From Alphaproteobacteria bacterium UBA6189 (GTDB lineage Bacteria > Pseudomonadota > Alphaproteobacteria > Rickettsiales > UBA3002): 13,620 nt of DNA. The notes beneath the pieces are model-generated. The model was not told where the DNA came from. It saw only the letters and a program-made list of their open reading frames with translations, and did not search any database. Position 1 is the first letter of the stretch; each line of letters begins with the position of its first letter. Positions 6,730 to 12,349 of this stretch are shown piece by piece. The stretch spans positions 1 through 13,620 of the forward strand of contig DITH01000161.1 of assembly GCA_002422745.1 (NCBI GenBank), written 5' to 3'. The position numbers and the translations under genes were made by a program.

Positions 6730-6770
6730 CCCGTAAAAACCGATCAACCTTGACACTGGAGTAATTGACA

Positions 6771-7013
6771 ATGGAAACCGAACTCGCAACCGCCGACATC
6801 ACCTCGCTGAAATTCATCGGCATGGGCCTGGCAGCCCTCGGCATGGCCGGCGCCGCCATCGGCGTAGGCATGATCTTCAGCGGTGCTACCCAGGGCATCG
6901 CCCGCAACCCCGGTGCGGAAGACAAAATCCGCGCGATCTCGATCTTCGGCGTGGTCTTCGCCGAGTTCATGGGTCTGCTGTCGTTCGTTCTCGGCATCCT
7001 GATCTGGCTGTAG
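6771..7013 (+). CDS. atpE: ATP synthase Fo subunit c
   Basis: Subunit c forms the rotating proton-binding ring. The 80-residue hairpin has a glycine-rich first helix (about 15-37, with GMAGAAIGVGM), the polar loop ARNPGAEDK (44-52) that contacts F1, and a second helix (about 56-80) with the ion-binding carboxylate E65 in FAEFMGLLSF. There is no Na+-type binding pattern obvious around E65, so proton coupling is assumed. The ATG at 6771 is chosen, with TGGAG nine bases upstream; the TTG two codons earlier is unlikely. It sits 41 bases after atpB and 8 before the b' gene. Confidence 0.95.
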   Translation: METELATADITSLKFIGMGLAALGMAGAAIGVGMIFSGATQGIARNPGAEDKIRAISIFGVVFAEFMGLLSFVLGILIWL

Positions 7014-7021
7014 CCGAAACG

Positions 7022-7585
7022 ATGCGTATTCGCGCCCCGCATATTGCCGCCATCGCCGCCGTGACGCTCACGGCGGCCGATGCGCTTGCCAAAACCGAGC
7101 TGCCGCAACTCGATAGCAGCTCGTTCGGCAACCAGCTGTTCTGGCTCGGTATCACGTTCGTGACGCTGTACCTGATCGTGCGCAATATGGTGGTGCCGAA
7201 CATCGCCAGCGTGCTTGATAGCCGCGCCGAAACGATTGCCGATGCGATCGCCAAGGCCGAAGCGTTCAAGCGCCATGCCGACGAAGCCAAGGGTGGCGCG
7301 GAAGCAGGAAGCCAGCATGCCCGTAACCGTGCAGCCGAACTACTTGCCACCGCCCAAGCCGACGCCGCGAAACACCATGCCGACGCCCTCGCCGGGCTGA
7401 ACGCTACCCTGGCCACCGAAAGCGATGCGGCGCAGGCGACCATCACCAAGGCGGTCGCTGCCGCCAACACCGAGCTTGAACAGGCTGCCGCCGGCCTCGC
7501 CCGCACCATTGCCGAAAAATTACTCGGCAGCACGGTCGATGAAGCCAGTGTCAAAGCCGCCATCAGCAGCAAAAAGGCCGCGTAA
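7022..7585 (+). CDS. atpF': ATP synthase Fo subunit b'
   Basis: Subunit b' pairs with b as a heterodimeric peripheral stalk in alphaproteobacteria, cyanobacteria and chloroplasts. The 187-residue protein has an N-terminal hydrophobic stretch with a signal-like end (about residues 8-24, AVTLTAADALAK), the family-typical lead-in LPQLDSSSFGNQLFWL (27-42), the membrane helix at about 38-57, then a long Ala-rich coiled coil to the C-terminus. The extra N-terminus may be a cleaved signal or a second hydrophobic segment; longer N-termini occur in other alphaproteobacterial b' proteins. No good Shine-Dalgarno sequence precedes the start, only 8 bases after atpE, so translation is likely coupled. Confidence 0.88.
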   Translation: MRIRAPHIAAIAAVTLTAADALAKTELPQLDSSSFGNQLFWLGITFVTLYLIVRNMVVPNIASVLDSRAETIADAIAKAEAFKRHADEAKGGAEAGSQHARNRAAELLATAQADAAKHHADALAGLNATLATESDAAQATITKAVAAANTELEQAAAGLARTIAEKLLGSTVDEASVKAAISSKKAA

Positions 7586-7594
7586 GGAACAGTC

Positions 7595-8110
7595 ATGGAA
7601 GAAACCGCCCATCTCGCCACCGAAGCCTGGTTTGAAGATCCTACCGTGTGGATCGGCGTTTCGTTCATCCTGTTCGTGGCGTTGTTTGTAAAATACATCC
7701 TGCCGTTCGTGACCAAAGCGCTGGACCGCCGCAGCCAAACTATCGCCGACCAGCTGGAGCACGCCAATCGCCTCCGCGCCGAAGCCGAGGCTCTGCTGGC
7801 CAGCTATAAGCGCGAGCAGCAGGAAGCCGAGGCGCAAGCGACCGCCCTGCTCGCCCAGGCGCAAAAAGATGCAGCCACCATCCGCACCAACGCGGAAACG
7901 GAATTGCAGCAGGCCATCGCCCGCCGCACCAAGCAGGCGGAGGATACCATCGCCCGCGCAGAGGCCGATGCCGTGCAGCAGATTCGCACCAAACTGGTGG
8001 AATTAGCAACCGACACCGCCCGCGACGTGATTGCCGCGCAACTGAAGGACGCGAAAGAAGACCCCGCCATCGCCCGCGCCCTGCAATCGATTGAGCATAA
8101 CCTCCACTAG
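7595..8110 (+). CDS. atpF: ATP synthase Fo subunit b
   Basis: Second stalk subunit, 171 residues. After a short acidic N-terminus comes the single membrane helix (about 18-37, WIGVSFILFVALFVKYILPF), then KALDRRSQTIADQLEHA (41-57), typical for the b family, and a long Ala/Gln/Glu/Arg coiled coil, ending with a helix rich in Ala and Lys. AAGGAAC upstream of 7595 fixes the start, 9 bases after the b' stop. The F1 genes (atpHAGDC) do not follow, as usual in alphaproteobacteria. The last 20 bases of the gene contain the promoter of the next unit. Confidence 0.93.
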   Translation: MEETAHLATEAWFEDPTVWIGVSFILFVALFVKYILPFVTKALDRRSQTIADQLEHANRLRAEAEALLASYKREQQEAEAQATALLAQAQKDAATIRTNAETELQQAIARRTKQAEDTIARAEADAVQQIRTKLVELATDTARDVIAAQLKDAKEDPAIARALQSIEHNLH

Positions 8111-8119
8111 GCGTATAAG
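8091..8119 (+). promoter_or_regulatory. Promoter of the barrel-glycosyltransferase pair, inside atpF
   Basis: TTGAGC (8091-8096), a 17-base spacer and TATAAG (8114-8119). The -35 and part of the spacer lie within the end of atpF. The distance from the -10 box to the ATG at 8129 is 9 bases, the same as for atpI, again with no Shine-Dalgarno sequence. This supports a leaderless start at 8129. Confidence 0.6.
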
Positions 8120-8128
8120 CGTTGCTAG

Positions 8129-8977
8129 ATGCGACGCTCACCTCAATATGGTAGTCCCGGCGACCGTCGGGATGTGCCGGCATGGATTCCCGTGCTCGCG
8201 GGAATCGCTATACTCTGTGTTTCTTCCTCCGCTTCGGCTGGCGCCTGGCTCATGCCCAAGGGTGAAGGGCTTGCCATTACCCAGATCACTAATTTCACCA
8301 GCGATGAATACTGGGATACGGACGGCACGATCCAACCGCAGAATACCTACCATAAATGGGAGCTTCAGCCCTATGTGGAGTACGGGCTGACGGAAAGGAT
8401 AACCATCGGCGGCACCGCCTACCTGCAGCATACCATGCAAAGCGGCGACAAAAATAGAGGCATTGCCGATCCCGAATTCTTCGCCCGCATGAAACTCTGG
8501 CAGCATGGGCCGCACCTGCTTTCCATCCAGCCCTTGATCAAACTGCCCAGCCGCTTTGAGCATCATAGCAGCACGCCGCGCGGCGGCAGCAAAAGCACCG
8601 ATGCCGAATTATCGCTGCTTTACGGGCGCAACCTGCCCATCGTCAGTGATAACGACTATGCCGATATCCGCCTTGGCTACCGCAGCCGCAGCCGTCACTT
8701 GCATAGCCAGTTTCGCTTCGACGCCGCCTTGGGCCTCAAACCGTTTGAGCGCTGGCAGTTTATCCCCGCCATGCGCTATGTGGAGGCAAGCACCATCGAC
8801 ACCGCCGCCTTCCGCCAGAATGGCGAACTCGACTACGACCTGCTGAAAGGCGAGCTAACGGTGCTCTATAGCCTGCCCTCCGGCAACTGGGTGCACGCCA
8901 CCTACTTCAAACATCTGCAAGGCTACCAGACAGGAACCGGCAGCGGGATAAGCCTTGGTTATGCGGTGCGGTTCTGA
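8129..8977 (+). CDS. Outer-membrane beta-barrel protein, signal peptide partly made from repeat DNA
   Basis: A 282-residue predicted outer-membrane barrel of unknown exact function. Residues 1-37 look like a signal peptide: arginines in the first 18, a hydrophobic core about 19-32 and a cleavage-like SSASA before GAW at 38-40. The mature part alternates aromatic and polar residues in strand-like runs (KWELQPYVEYGLTERITIGG, about 71-90) and ends GYAVRF with the terminal Phe of barrel proteins. It may belong to the loose group that includes the MetA-pathway porin-like domain. The first 26 codons overlap a two-hairpin palindromic repeat, so the native N-terminus may have been replaced or altered. 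The stop overlaps the next start as TGATG, coupling it to the glycosyltransferase. A GTG at 8174 is an alternative start. Confidence 0.75.
   Translation: MRRSPQYGSPGDRRDVPAWIPVLAGIAILCVSSSASAGAWLMPKGEGLAITQITNFTSDEYWDTDGTIQPQNTYHKWELQPYVEYGLTERITIGGTAYLQHTMQSGDKNRGIADPEFFARMKLWQHGPHLLSIQPLIKLPSRFEHHSSTPRGGSKSTDAELSLLYGRNLPIVSDNDYADIRLGYRSRSRHLHSQFRFDAALGLKPFERWQFIPAMRYVEASTIDTAAFRQNGELDYDLLKGELTVLYSLPSGNWVHATYFKHLQGYQTGTGSGISLGYAVRF
8155..8206 (+). repeat. REP-like double-hairpin palindromic repeat inside a coding sequence
   Basis: Two adjacent inverted repeats. The first has arms TCCCG (8155-8159) and CGGGA (8168-8172), extended by a G-U and a C-G pair around a 4-base loop. The second has perfect 8-base arms GATTCCCG (8185-8192) and CGGGAATC (8199-8206) around a 6-base loop. 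The layout and wording resemble dispersed intergenic palindromes common in many alphaproteobacteria and other proteobacteria, here placed in the signal-peptide region. No second copy occurs in the window, so repetitiveness itself is inferred. Confidence 0.6.
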
Positions 8978-10800
8978 TGACGCGGCTGGGCGATATCCTG
9001 GTGGCACAAGGCGCCATCACCCGCGACGTGCTCGAACGTTTTGCCGTCATGCCGCGCCGTGTCCGGCTAGGCCATGCGCTGCGGGCACACACGCTGGTGC
9101 GTGGCCGTGCACTGGCCCACGCGCTGGCCGAAAAGTTTAGTCTGACCGAAATTGATCTAAATCGCGACCCGGCCGATCCAGACCTTTTTCAGTCGCAACG
9201 GCTGCATCATTACCTTACGCACCAATACCTTCCCTACCGGCAAAGCGAGGAGGTTTTACTGATCGCCACGCCCGAGCCGTCGCACGCTTTACAAACCATG
9301 TTAGAAGTGACTTACGCGCGCCCCATCGCGCTGGTGGTGGTGTCGGCGCGCGATTTTGCTGTGGCATTGGCCCGGCTAGGTGGCACCACCCTTACCCGCC
9401 GCGCTCAGCTTGGGCTGCGCCGCCGTTACCGGCATTTAGTGGCCGACCGCGTACTGCTGCGCCCCCAATCGGTGGGATTGGCGGTGCTGGGGAGTGGTTT
9501 ATTACTGCTGGGCGTGTTCTTCCCCAGCGCCAGTTGGCGCACCCTGCTCATCGGCTGTAATCTGTTTTATTTTTTTACACTGGCGTTCAAGTTGCAGCTT
9601 TACCTGCAAGGCTGTGCCGCCCAGCCCGAAAAACGTCAGCAAGCCGAAGCCTTGCGCATGGCGGCGGCGGCGTATGATGGCCCCTTGCCTGTCTACACCA
9701 TCCTGGTGCCGGTTTACCGCGAAGGATTCGCCGTGCTCGCCCGCCTGATCAGCCATTTGCATGCGCTCGATTACCCGAAGGAAAAACTCGACATCAAACT
9801 CATCTGCGAGGCGGATGACCTGGCCACGATCGACGCCATCAAAGCCTGCCGACCGCCCGAGAATATGGATATTGTACACGTGCCTCCCTCGCACCCACGC
9901 ACCAAACCCAAAGCCTGCAACGTCGCCCTCCAACAGATTCGCGGAGAATATCTGGTAATTTACGATGCAGAGGACGCCCCCGCCCCCGACCAACTGAAAC
10001 TCGCCATTACCCGGTTTCAGCAACTGCCGCATCAGGTGGCGTGCCTGCAAGCGTCGCTCAACTACTATAACCGCGACGAAAACCTGCTCACCCGGCTCTT
10101 CGCCATTGAATATAGCAGCCTGTTCAACCTGCTGCTGCCGGCACTGGAACGCTTGCAACTGCCTATTCCACTAGGCGGCACCAGCAACCATATGCGGGTA
10201 GAGGCGCTCAAGCGCGTCGGCGGCTGGGATGCCTTCAATGTCACCGAGGATGCGGATCTTGGCATCCGCCTCAGTTATTTTGGCTACCAGACCCGCATGC
10301 TGCCTTCCGAAACGCTGGAAGAAGCACCCATCCACCTGATTGCATGGCTCAAGCAGCGTACCCGCTGGGTAAAGGGCTACATTCAGACCTGGCTGGTCTA
10401 TATGCGCGACCCCGGGGCGTTGCGCCGCCAGCTAGGGCCGCGGGCCTATTACGGATTCCAGTTCTTTATCGGCGCACCGGCCCTGACCTTCCTGCTCGCG
10501 CCGGTATTCTGGCTGGTATTTATCATCGGCGCCATGGGCTTGCTCCCCACCGCGTTGCCCCCCGAATTACTCGGCCTGTGCGGCGTGTCGTTTGTCGGCG
10601 GGGTGCTGAGCCACTGGCTGTTTGCCCGCAAGGTGATCCGGCTTGAAGGCTGGCATCGCATGCAAGGCGCCATGCTGGCCTATCCCTTCTATTGGGTACT
10701 GCATTCCTTCGCCGCGGCGCGCGCCCTGTGGCAGCTCATCACCGCGCCGCATTACTGGGATAAAACCACCCATGGCTTAACACGGTTATTCAAGGCTTGA
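8977..10800 (+). CDS. Membrane glycosyltransferase (GT2) with N-terminal MshEN-like domain
   Basis: Predicted processive sugar transferase in the inner membrane. Residues 3-61 match the MshEN/T2SSE-N pattern: RLGDILVAQGAIT (3-15), then LGHALRAHTLVRGRALAHALAEKF (31-54) and IDL; such domains bind c-di-GMP in MshE and in the NfrB glycosyltransferase. After hydrophobic segments at about 165-183 and 188-206 comes a GT-A domain: YTILVPVYREG (240-250), the metal-binding YDAED (D330, D333), NVTEDADLG (421-429, likely catalytic D425) and QRTRW (460-464, acceptor and processivity motif). Further membrane helices lie at about 490-520, 530-550 and 565-585. At 607 residues this is a fused, complete enzyme. 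The start overlaps the barrel gene stop (TGATG) with no good ribosome site, so translation is coupled. Product sugar is unknown; c-di-GMP control is inferred from the domain. Confidence 0.85.
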   Translation: MTRLGDILVAQGAITRDVLERFAVMPRRVRLGHALRAHTLVRGRALAHALAEKFSLTEIDLNRDPADPDLFQSQRLHHYLTHQYLPYRQSEEVLLIATPEPSHALQTMLEVTYARPIALVVVSARDFAVALARLGGTTLTRRAQLGLRRRYRHLVADRVLLRPQSVGLAVLGSGLLLLGVFFPSASWRTLLIGCNLFYFFTLAFKLQLYLQGCAAQPEKRQQAEALRMAAAAYDGPLPVYTILVPVYREGFAVLARLISHLHALDYPKEKLDIKLICEADDLATIDAIKACRPPENMDIVHVPPSHPRTKPKACNVALQQIRGEYLVIYDAEDAPAPDQLKLAITRFQQLPHQVACLQASLNYYNRDENLLTRLFAIEYSSLFNLLLPALERLQLPIPLGGTSNHMRVEALKRVGGWDAFNVTEDADLGIRLSYFGYQTRMLPSETLEEAPIHLIAWLKQRTRWVKGYIQTWLVYMRDPGALRRQLGPRAYYGFQFFIGAPALTFLLAPVFWLVFIIGAMGLLPTALPPELLGLCGVSFVGGVLSHWLFARKVIRLEGWHRMQGAMLAYPFYWVLHSFAAARALWQLITAPHYWDKTTHGLTRLFKA

Positions 10801-10825
10801 CAGGGGTGTCCCCCGCCGCTAGAAA
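10797..10825 (+). promoter_or_regulatory. Promoter of rpmJ
   Basis: TTGACA (10797-10802), a 17-base spacer and TAGAAA (10820-10825). The -35 overlaps the stop codon of the glycosyltransferase gene. The expected RNA start is about 10832, with a 25-base leader carrying AGGTGA at 10846-10851. The spacer contains GGGG-TGT-CCCC, a small inverted repeat of doubtful meaning. Confidence 0.65.
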
Positions 10826-10856
10826 GCGCCCCTCGTTTGAATGAATAGGTGACGTT

Positions 10857-10982
10857 ATGAAAGTACTCAGCTCGTTAAAATCCGCCAAAAAACGCGATAA
10901 GGATTGCCGTGTCGTGCGCCGCAAGGGCCGTATCTACGTCATCAACAAAAAGAACCCGCGCATGAAAGCGCGCCAGGGCTAA
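10857..10982 (+). CDS. rpmJ: Ribosomal protein bL36, zinc-free 41-residue form
   Basis: Small component of the large ribosomal subunit that binds 23S rRNA. The 41-residue sequence starts [20 protein letters not shown] and ends [12 protein letters not shown], matching the long, zinc-free (C-) form of L36. Only one cysteine (C17) is left, so the CxxC...C...H zinc ribbon of the short form is absent. Very basic. It has its own promoter and ribosome site and is followed 17 bases later by a strong terminator, so it is a single-gene transcript. Confidence 0.95.
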   Translation: MKVLSSLKSAKKRDKDCRVVRRKGRIYVINKKNPRMKARQG

Positions 10983-10999
10983 TTGCTCGGTTGTTCATA

Positions 11000-11035
11000 A
11001 AAAAAGCCGCGGCAGCATCGCTCCGCGGCTTTTTT
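11000..11035. terminator. Bidirectional intrinsic terminator
   Basis: A 13-base perfect stem, AAAAAAGCCGCGG (11000-11012) with CCGCGGCTTTTTT (11023-11035), around a 10-base loop. The A and T runs give a U-tract on both strands, so it ends rpmJ from the left and the convergent minus-strand gene ending at 11053 from the right. Confidence 0.95.
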
Positions 11036-11052
11036 GTTGCGACGATTCCGGC

Positions 11053-11442
11053 TTAGCGCACGTAGATATGCACCTCGTCGTACCGCAGGCCGGGCTGCGC
11101 CTGGCCGGTGATCGTCATCCGGCTGAGCGGTACGCCCATTTCCTGTAAACTCCCTACCACTGCCTGCGTATGGCGGCTGGAAAGCTGCTGCCAGTTAGCA
11201 TCCTGCACATTATTCCCTGTGCTTGGCGCCATCGATACCACATCAAGCATCACTTCCGGCTTGATCGCCACTGCTTTGGCTACCGCCTGGTACAACGGCT
11301 GCTCGTAATACACACGCTCCTGGTTAAACCGCACCACGACCAGCGGCGTGCGGCCGGGCATCTGCGCCACCGCCTCGCGCACCAGCAGGATCGTCACCAC
11401 CGCCAACAGCGGGTAGAGCAGCCATCGCATGATTTTCTTCAT
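11053..11442 (-). CDS. Membrane-anchored OmpA-like small protein of unknown function
   Basis: A 129-residue protein with a positively charged N-terminus (MKKIMRW) and a hydrophobic helix at about 7-21, so probably anchored in the inner membrane with a periplasmic domain. The domain follows the OmpA C-terminal pattern: VVVRFN (35-40), a helix, LDVVSMAPSTG (66-76), a helix with SSRHTQAVVGSLQEMGVPLSRMTITG (88-113), and DEVHIYVR at the end. The conserved peptidoglycan-contacting Asp and Arg of OmpA (the TD and NRR motifs) are replaced by AP and DEV, so binding of diaminopimelate is doubtful. The start at 11442 has AGGGGA upstream; a Met at 11430 is an alternative. It ends 18 bases before the shared terminator. 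A possible 59-residue gene overlaps its start by ATGA. Confidence 0.7.
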   Translation of the reverse strand: MKKIMRWLLYPLLAVVTILLVREAVAQMPGRTPLVVVRFNQERVYYEQPLYQAVAKAVAIKPEVMLDVVSMAPSTGNNVQDANWQQLSSRHTQAVVGSLQEMGVPLSRMTITGQAQPGLRYDEVHIYVR

Positions 11443-11618
11443 GCCGTATCCCCTACACGGCGGGCTGGCGACTGTAAAGCCCCCGGCATGGTCACCGGTG
11501 CGTCCCCATGCGCGGCGAGCAGATGGCCAAGCAGGCCAAGCCGGGTTCCGGCAAAAAACCGCACGCTGCGTAAACGCCGCCACCCGCTGATTTTTGGCTC
11601 ATTCCGGGGGCCCAACAT
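11439..11618 (-). CDS. Possible small coupled gene, 59 aa, unknown
   Basis: An open frame of 59 residues (starting MLGPRNEPKISGWRRLRSVR) ending in an ATGA overlap with the OmpA-like gene start at 11442. It is very basic and contains a short hydrophobic run, AGTRLGLLGHLLA (about 24-36). The overlap, plus the fact that it holds that gene's ribosome site, suggests coupling, but its own start has only a weak site (AGGC) and no clear promoter. The frame is open up to 11696, into the tRNA on the other strand. It could be a chance frame in an otherwise empty 239-base gap. Confidence 0.35.
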   Translation of the reverse strand: MLGPRNEPKISGWRRLRSVRFFAGTRLGLLGHLLAAHGDAPVTMPGALQSPARRVGDTA

Positions 11619-11634
11619 GCCTGTGCAAAAAATC

Positions 11635-11663
11635 TTGCTATTGCAGATGCCTTTGGTTAGGTT
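11635..11663 (+). promoter_or_regulatory. Possible promoter of tRNA-Arg
   Basis: TTGCTA (11635-11640), a 17-base spacer and TAGGTT (11658-11663). The predicted RNA start near 11670 is 12 bases before the tRNA. Both boxes are imperfect. Confidence 0.4.
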
Positions 11664-11681
11664 GCCGCTCCTTTCCGAGCT

Positions 11682-11758
11682 GGTCCCATAGCTCAACTGG
11701 ATAGAGCACTTGACTACGAATCAAGAGGCTAGAGGTTCGAATCCTCTTGGGACCGCCA
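11682..11758 (+). tRNA. tRNA-Arg (anticodon ACG), CCA encoded
   Basis: A complete cloverleaf of 77 bases including CCA. Acceptor stem GGTCCCA with TGGGACC; D stem GCTC with GAGC; anticodon stem CTTGA with TCAAG around loop CTACGAA, giving anticodon ACG; variable loop AGGCT; T stem AGAGG with CCTCT around TTCGAAT; discriminator G. It should read CGU, and after A34 is deaminated to inosine also CGC and CGA. All stems are perfectly paired. No partial copy of its 3' end occurs in the window, so there is no sign that it serves as an attachment site here. Confidence 0.98.
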
Positions 11759-11787
11759 TTTCATATCGCTTATCGCTTTTTTATAAA
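11759..11787 (+). promoter_or_regulatory. Possible promoter of the lipoprotein gene
   Basis: TATAAA (11782-11787) lies 17 bases after a weak TTTCAT (11759-11764), directly after the tRNA. The start near 11794 would give a leader of about 14 bases. The T-run 11776-11782 before it is not preceded by a hairpin, so no terminator for the tRNA is called. Confidence 0.35.
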
Positions 11788-11807
11788 AACCGCGCCATAA
11801 CGGTGCG

Positions 11808-12290
11808 ATGAAGCTGCGACTACTTCCCATACTATTACTCTGCACGGCCGTGCTGGTCAGTGGCTGCGAGGGCAATCACTCGCGCGCCGATAACGCGATT
11901 GGCGGCATCATGATCGGTGCTACCACGGGCGGGGTCATTGGTGGTATCTGTTGCGGTAACCCCGTGACGGGTATTCCGGCCGGGATTCTCATCGGTGGCG
12001 CTGTCGGCGGTGTCGGTGGATTAATCATGCCGACCAAGCAACGTGCGTATCAGCCTTCGCCTACGCCGCCGCCCTCCTCGCCGACGGACCCCTTTCCGTT
12101 CGACCCCAACCCATGGCCGAGCACTACTACTCAGCCCGCACGCATGCCTGCACCGCAGCCAGTGCCGCAATCGATGCCGCAGCCCATGCCGCAACCGGTG
12201 CCTGCTCCCGCCAGCCCGCGGGGATCATCCCCCGCCCCGGCCCAATACCAACCTGCCCAACCGTTGGGCCGCGATTATAATACGCGCTAA
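11808..12290 (+). CDS. Glycine-zipper outer-membrane lipoprotein with Pro-rich tail
   Basis: A 160-residue predicted lipoprotein of unknown role. The signal peptide (1-19) ends in the lipobox LVSGC with acylated C20; residue 21 is Glu, not the Asp of inner-membrane retention. Residues about 31-73 form a glycine-zipper hairpin, with GGIMIGATTGGVIGG (32-46), CCGNP (48-52) and GILIGGAVGGVGGLI (59-73), which can insert into or associate with membranes, as in 17-kDa-antigen/SlyB-like proteins. Residues 82-155 are Pro/Gln/Ser-rich and low-complexity, including four tandem PQ-containing tetrapeptides (116-131). It has its own weak promoter and no strong ribosome site. The envelope stiffening role usually supposed for such proteins is inference. 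Confidence 0.75.
   Translation: MKLRLLPILLLCTAVLVSGCEGNHSRADNAIGGIMIGATTGGVIGGICCGNPVTGIPAGILIGGAVGGVGGLIMPTKQRAYQPSPTPPPSSPTDPFPFDPNPWPSTTTQPARMPAPQPVPQSMPQPMPQPVPAPASPRGSSPAPAQYQPAQPLGRDYNTR
12153..12200 (+). repeat. Four tandem 12-base repeats in the lipoprotein gene
   Basis: Units at 12153, 12165, 12177 and 12189 share the frame CCGCA..C..TG and encode P-Q-[P/S]-[V/M] four times. The units differ at third-base and a few other positions. They sit in frame, so copy-number change would lengthen or shorten the Pro-rich tail by four residues. Confidence 0.8.
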
Positions 12291-12314
12291 CAGGCGGCCG
12301 CGCGCGGGCTGACC

Positions 12315-12343
12315 TTGCATCCCCCGCCCAACTGGTTTATCAG
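12315..12343 (+). promoter_or_regulatory. Possible promoter of the ABC-F gene
   Basis: TTGCAT (12315-12320), a 17-base spacer and TATCAG (12338-12343). The ATG at 12350 is only 7 bases after the -10 box, matching the expected RNA start itself, and no Shine-Dalgarno sequence precedes it. Each box is only a partial match. Confidence 0.35.
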
Positions 12344-12349
12344 CCCCGC

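Noticed and set aside
11682..11758. tRNA-Arg as an integration (att) site for a mobile element
   Set aside because: No direct repeat of the tRNA 3' end, no integrase and no foreign-looking genes are present in the window.
11776..11782. T-run after the tRNA as an intrinsic terminator
   Set aside because: It is preceded by a direct repeat (TATCGCT twice), not by an inverted repeat, so no hairpin forms.
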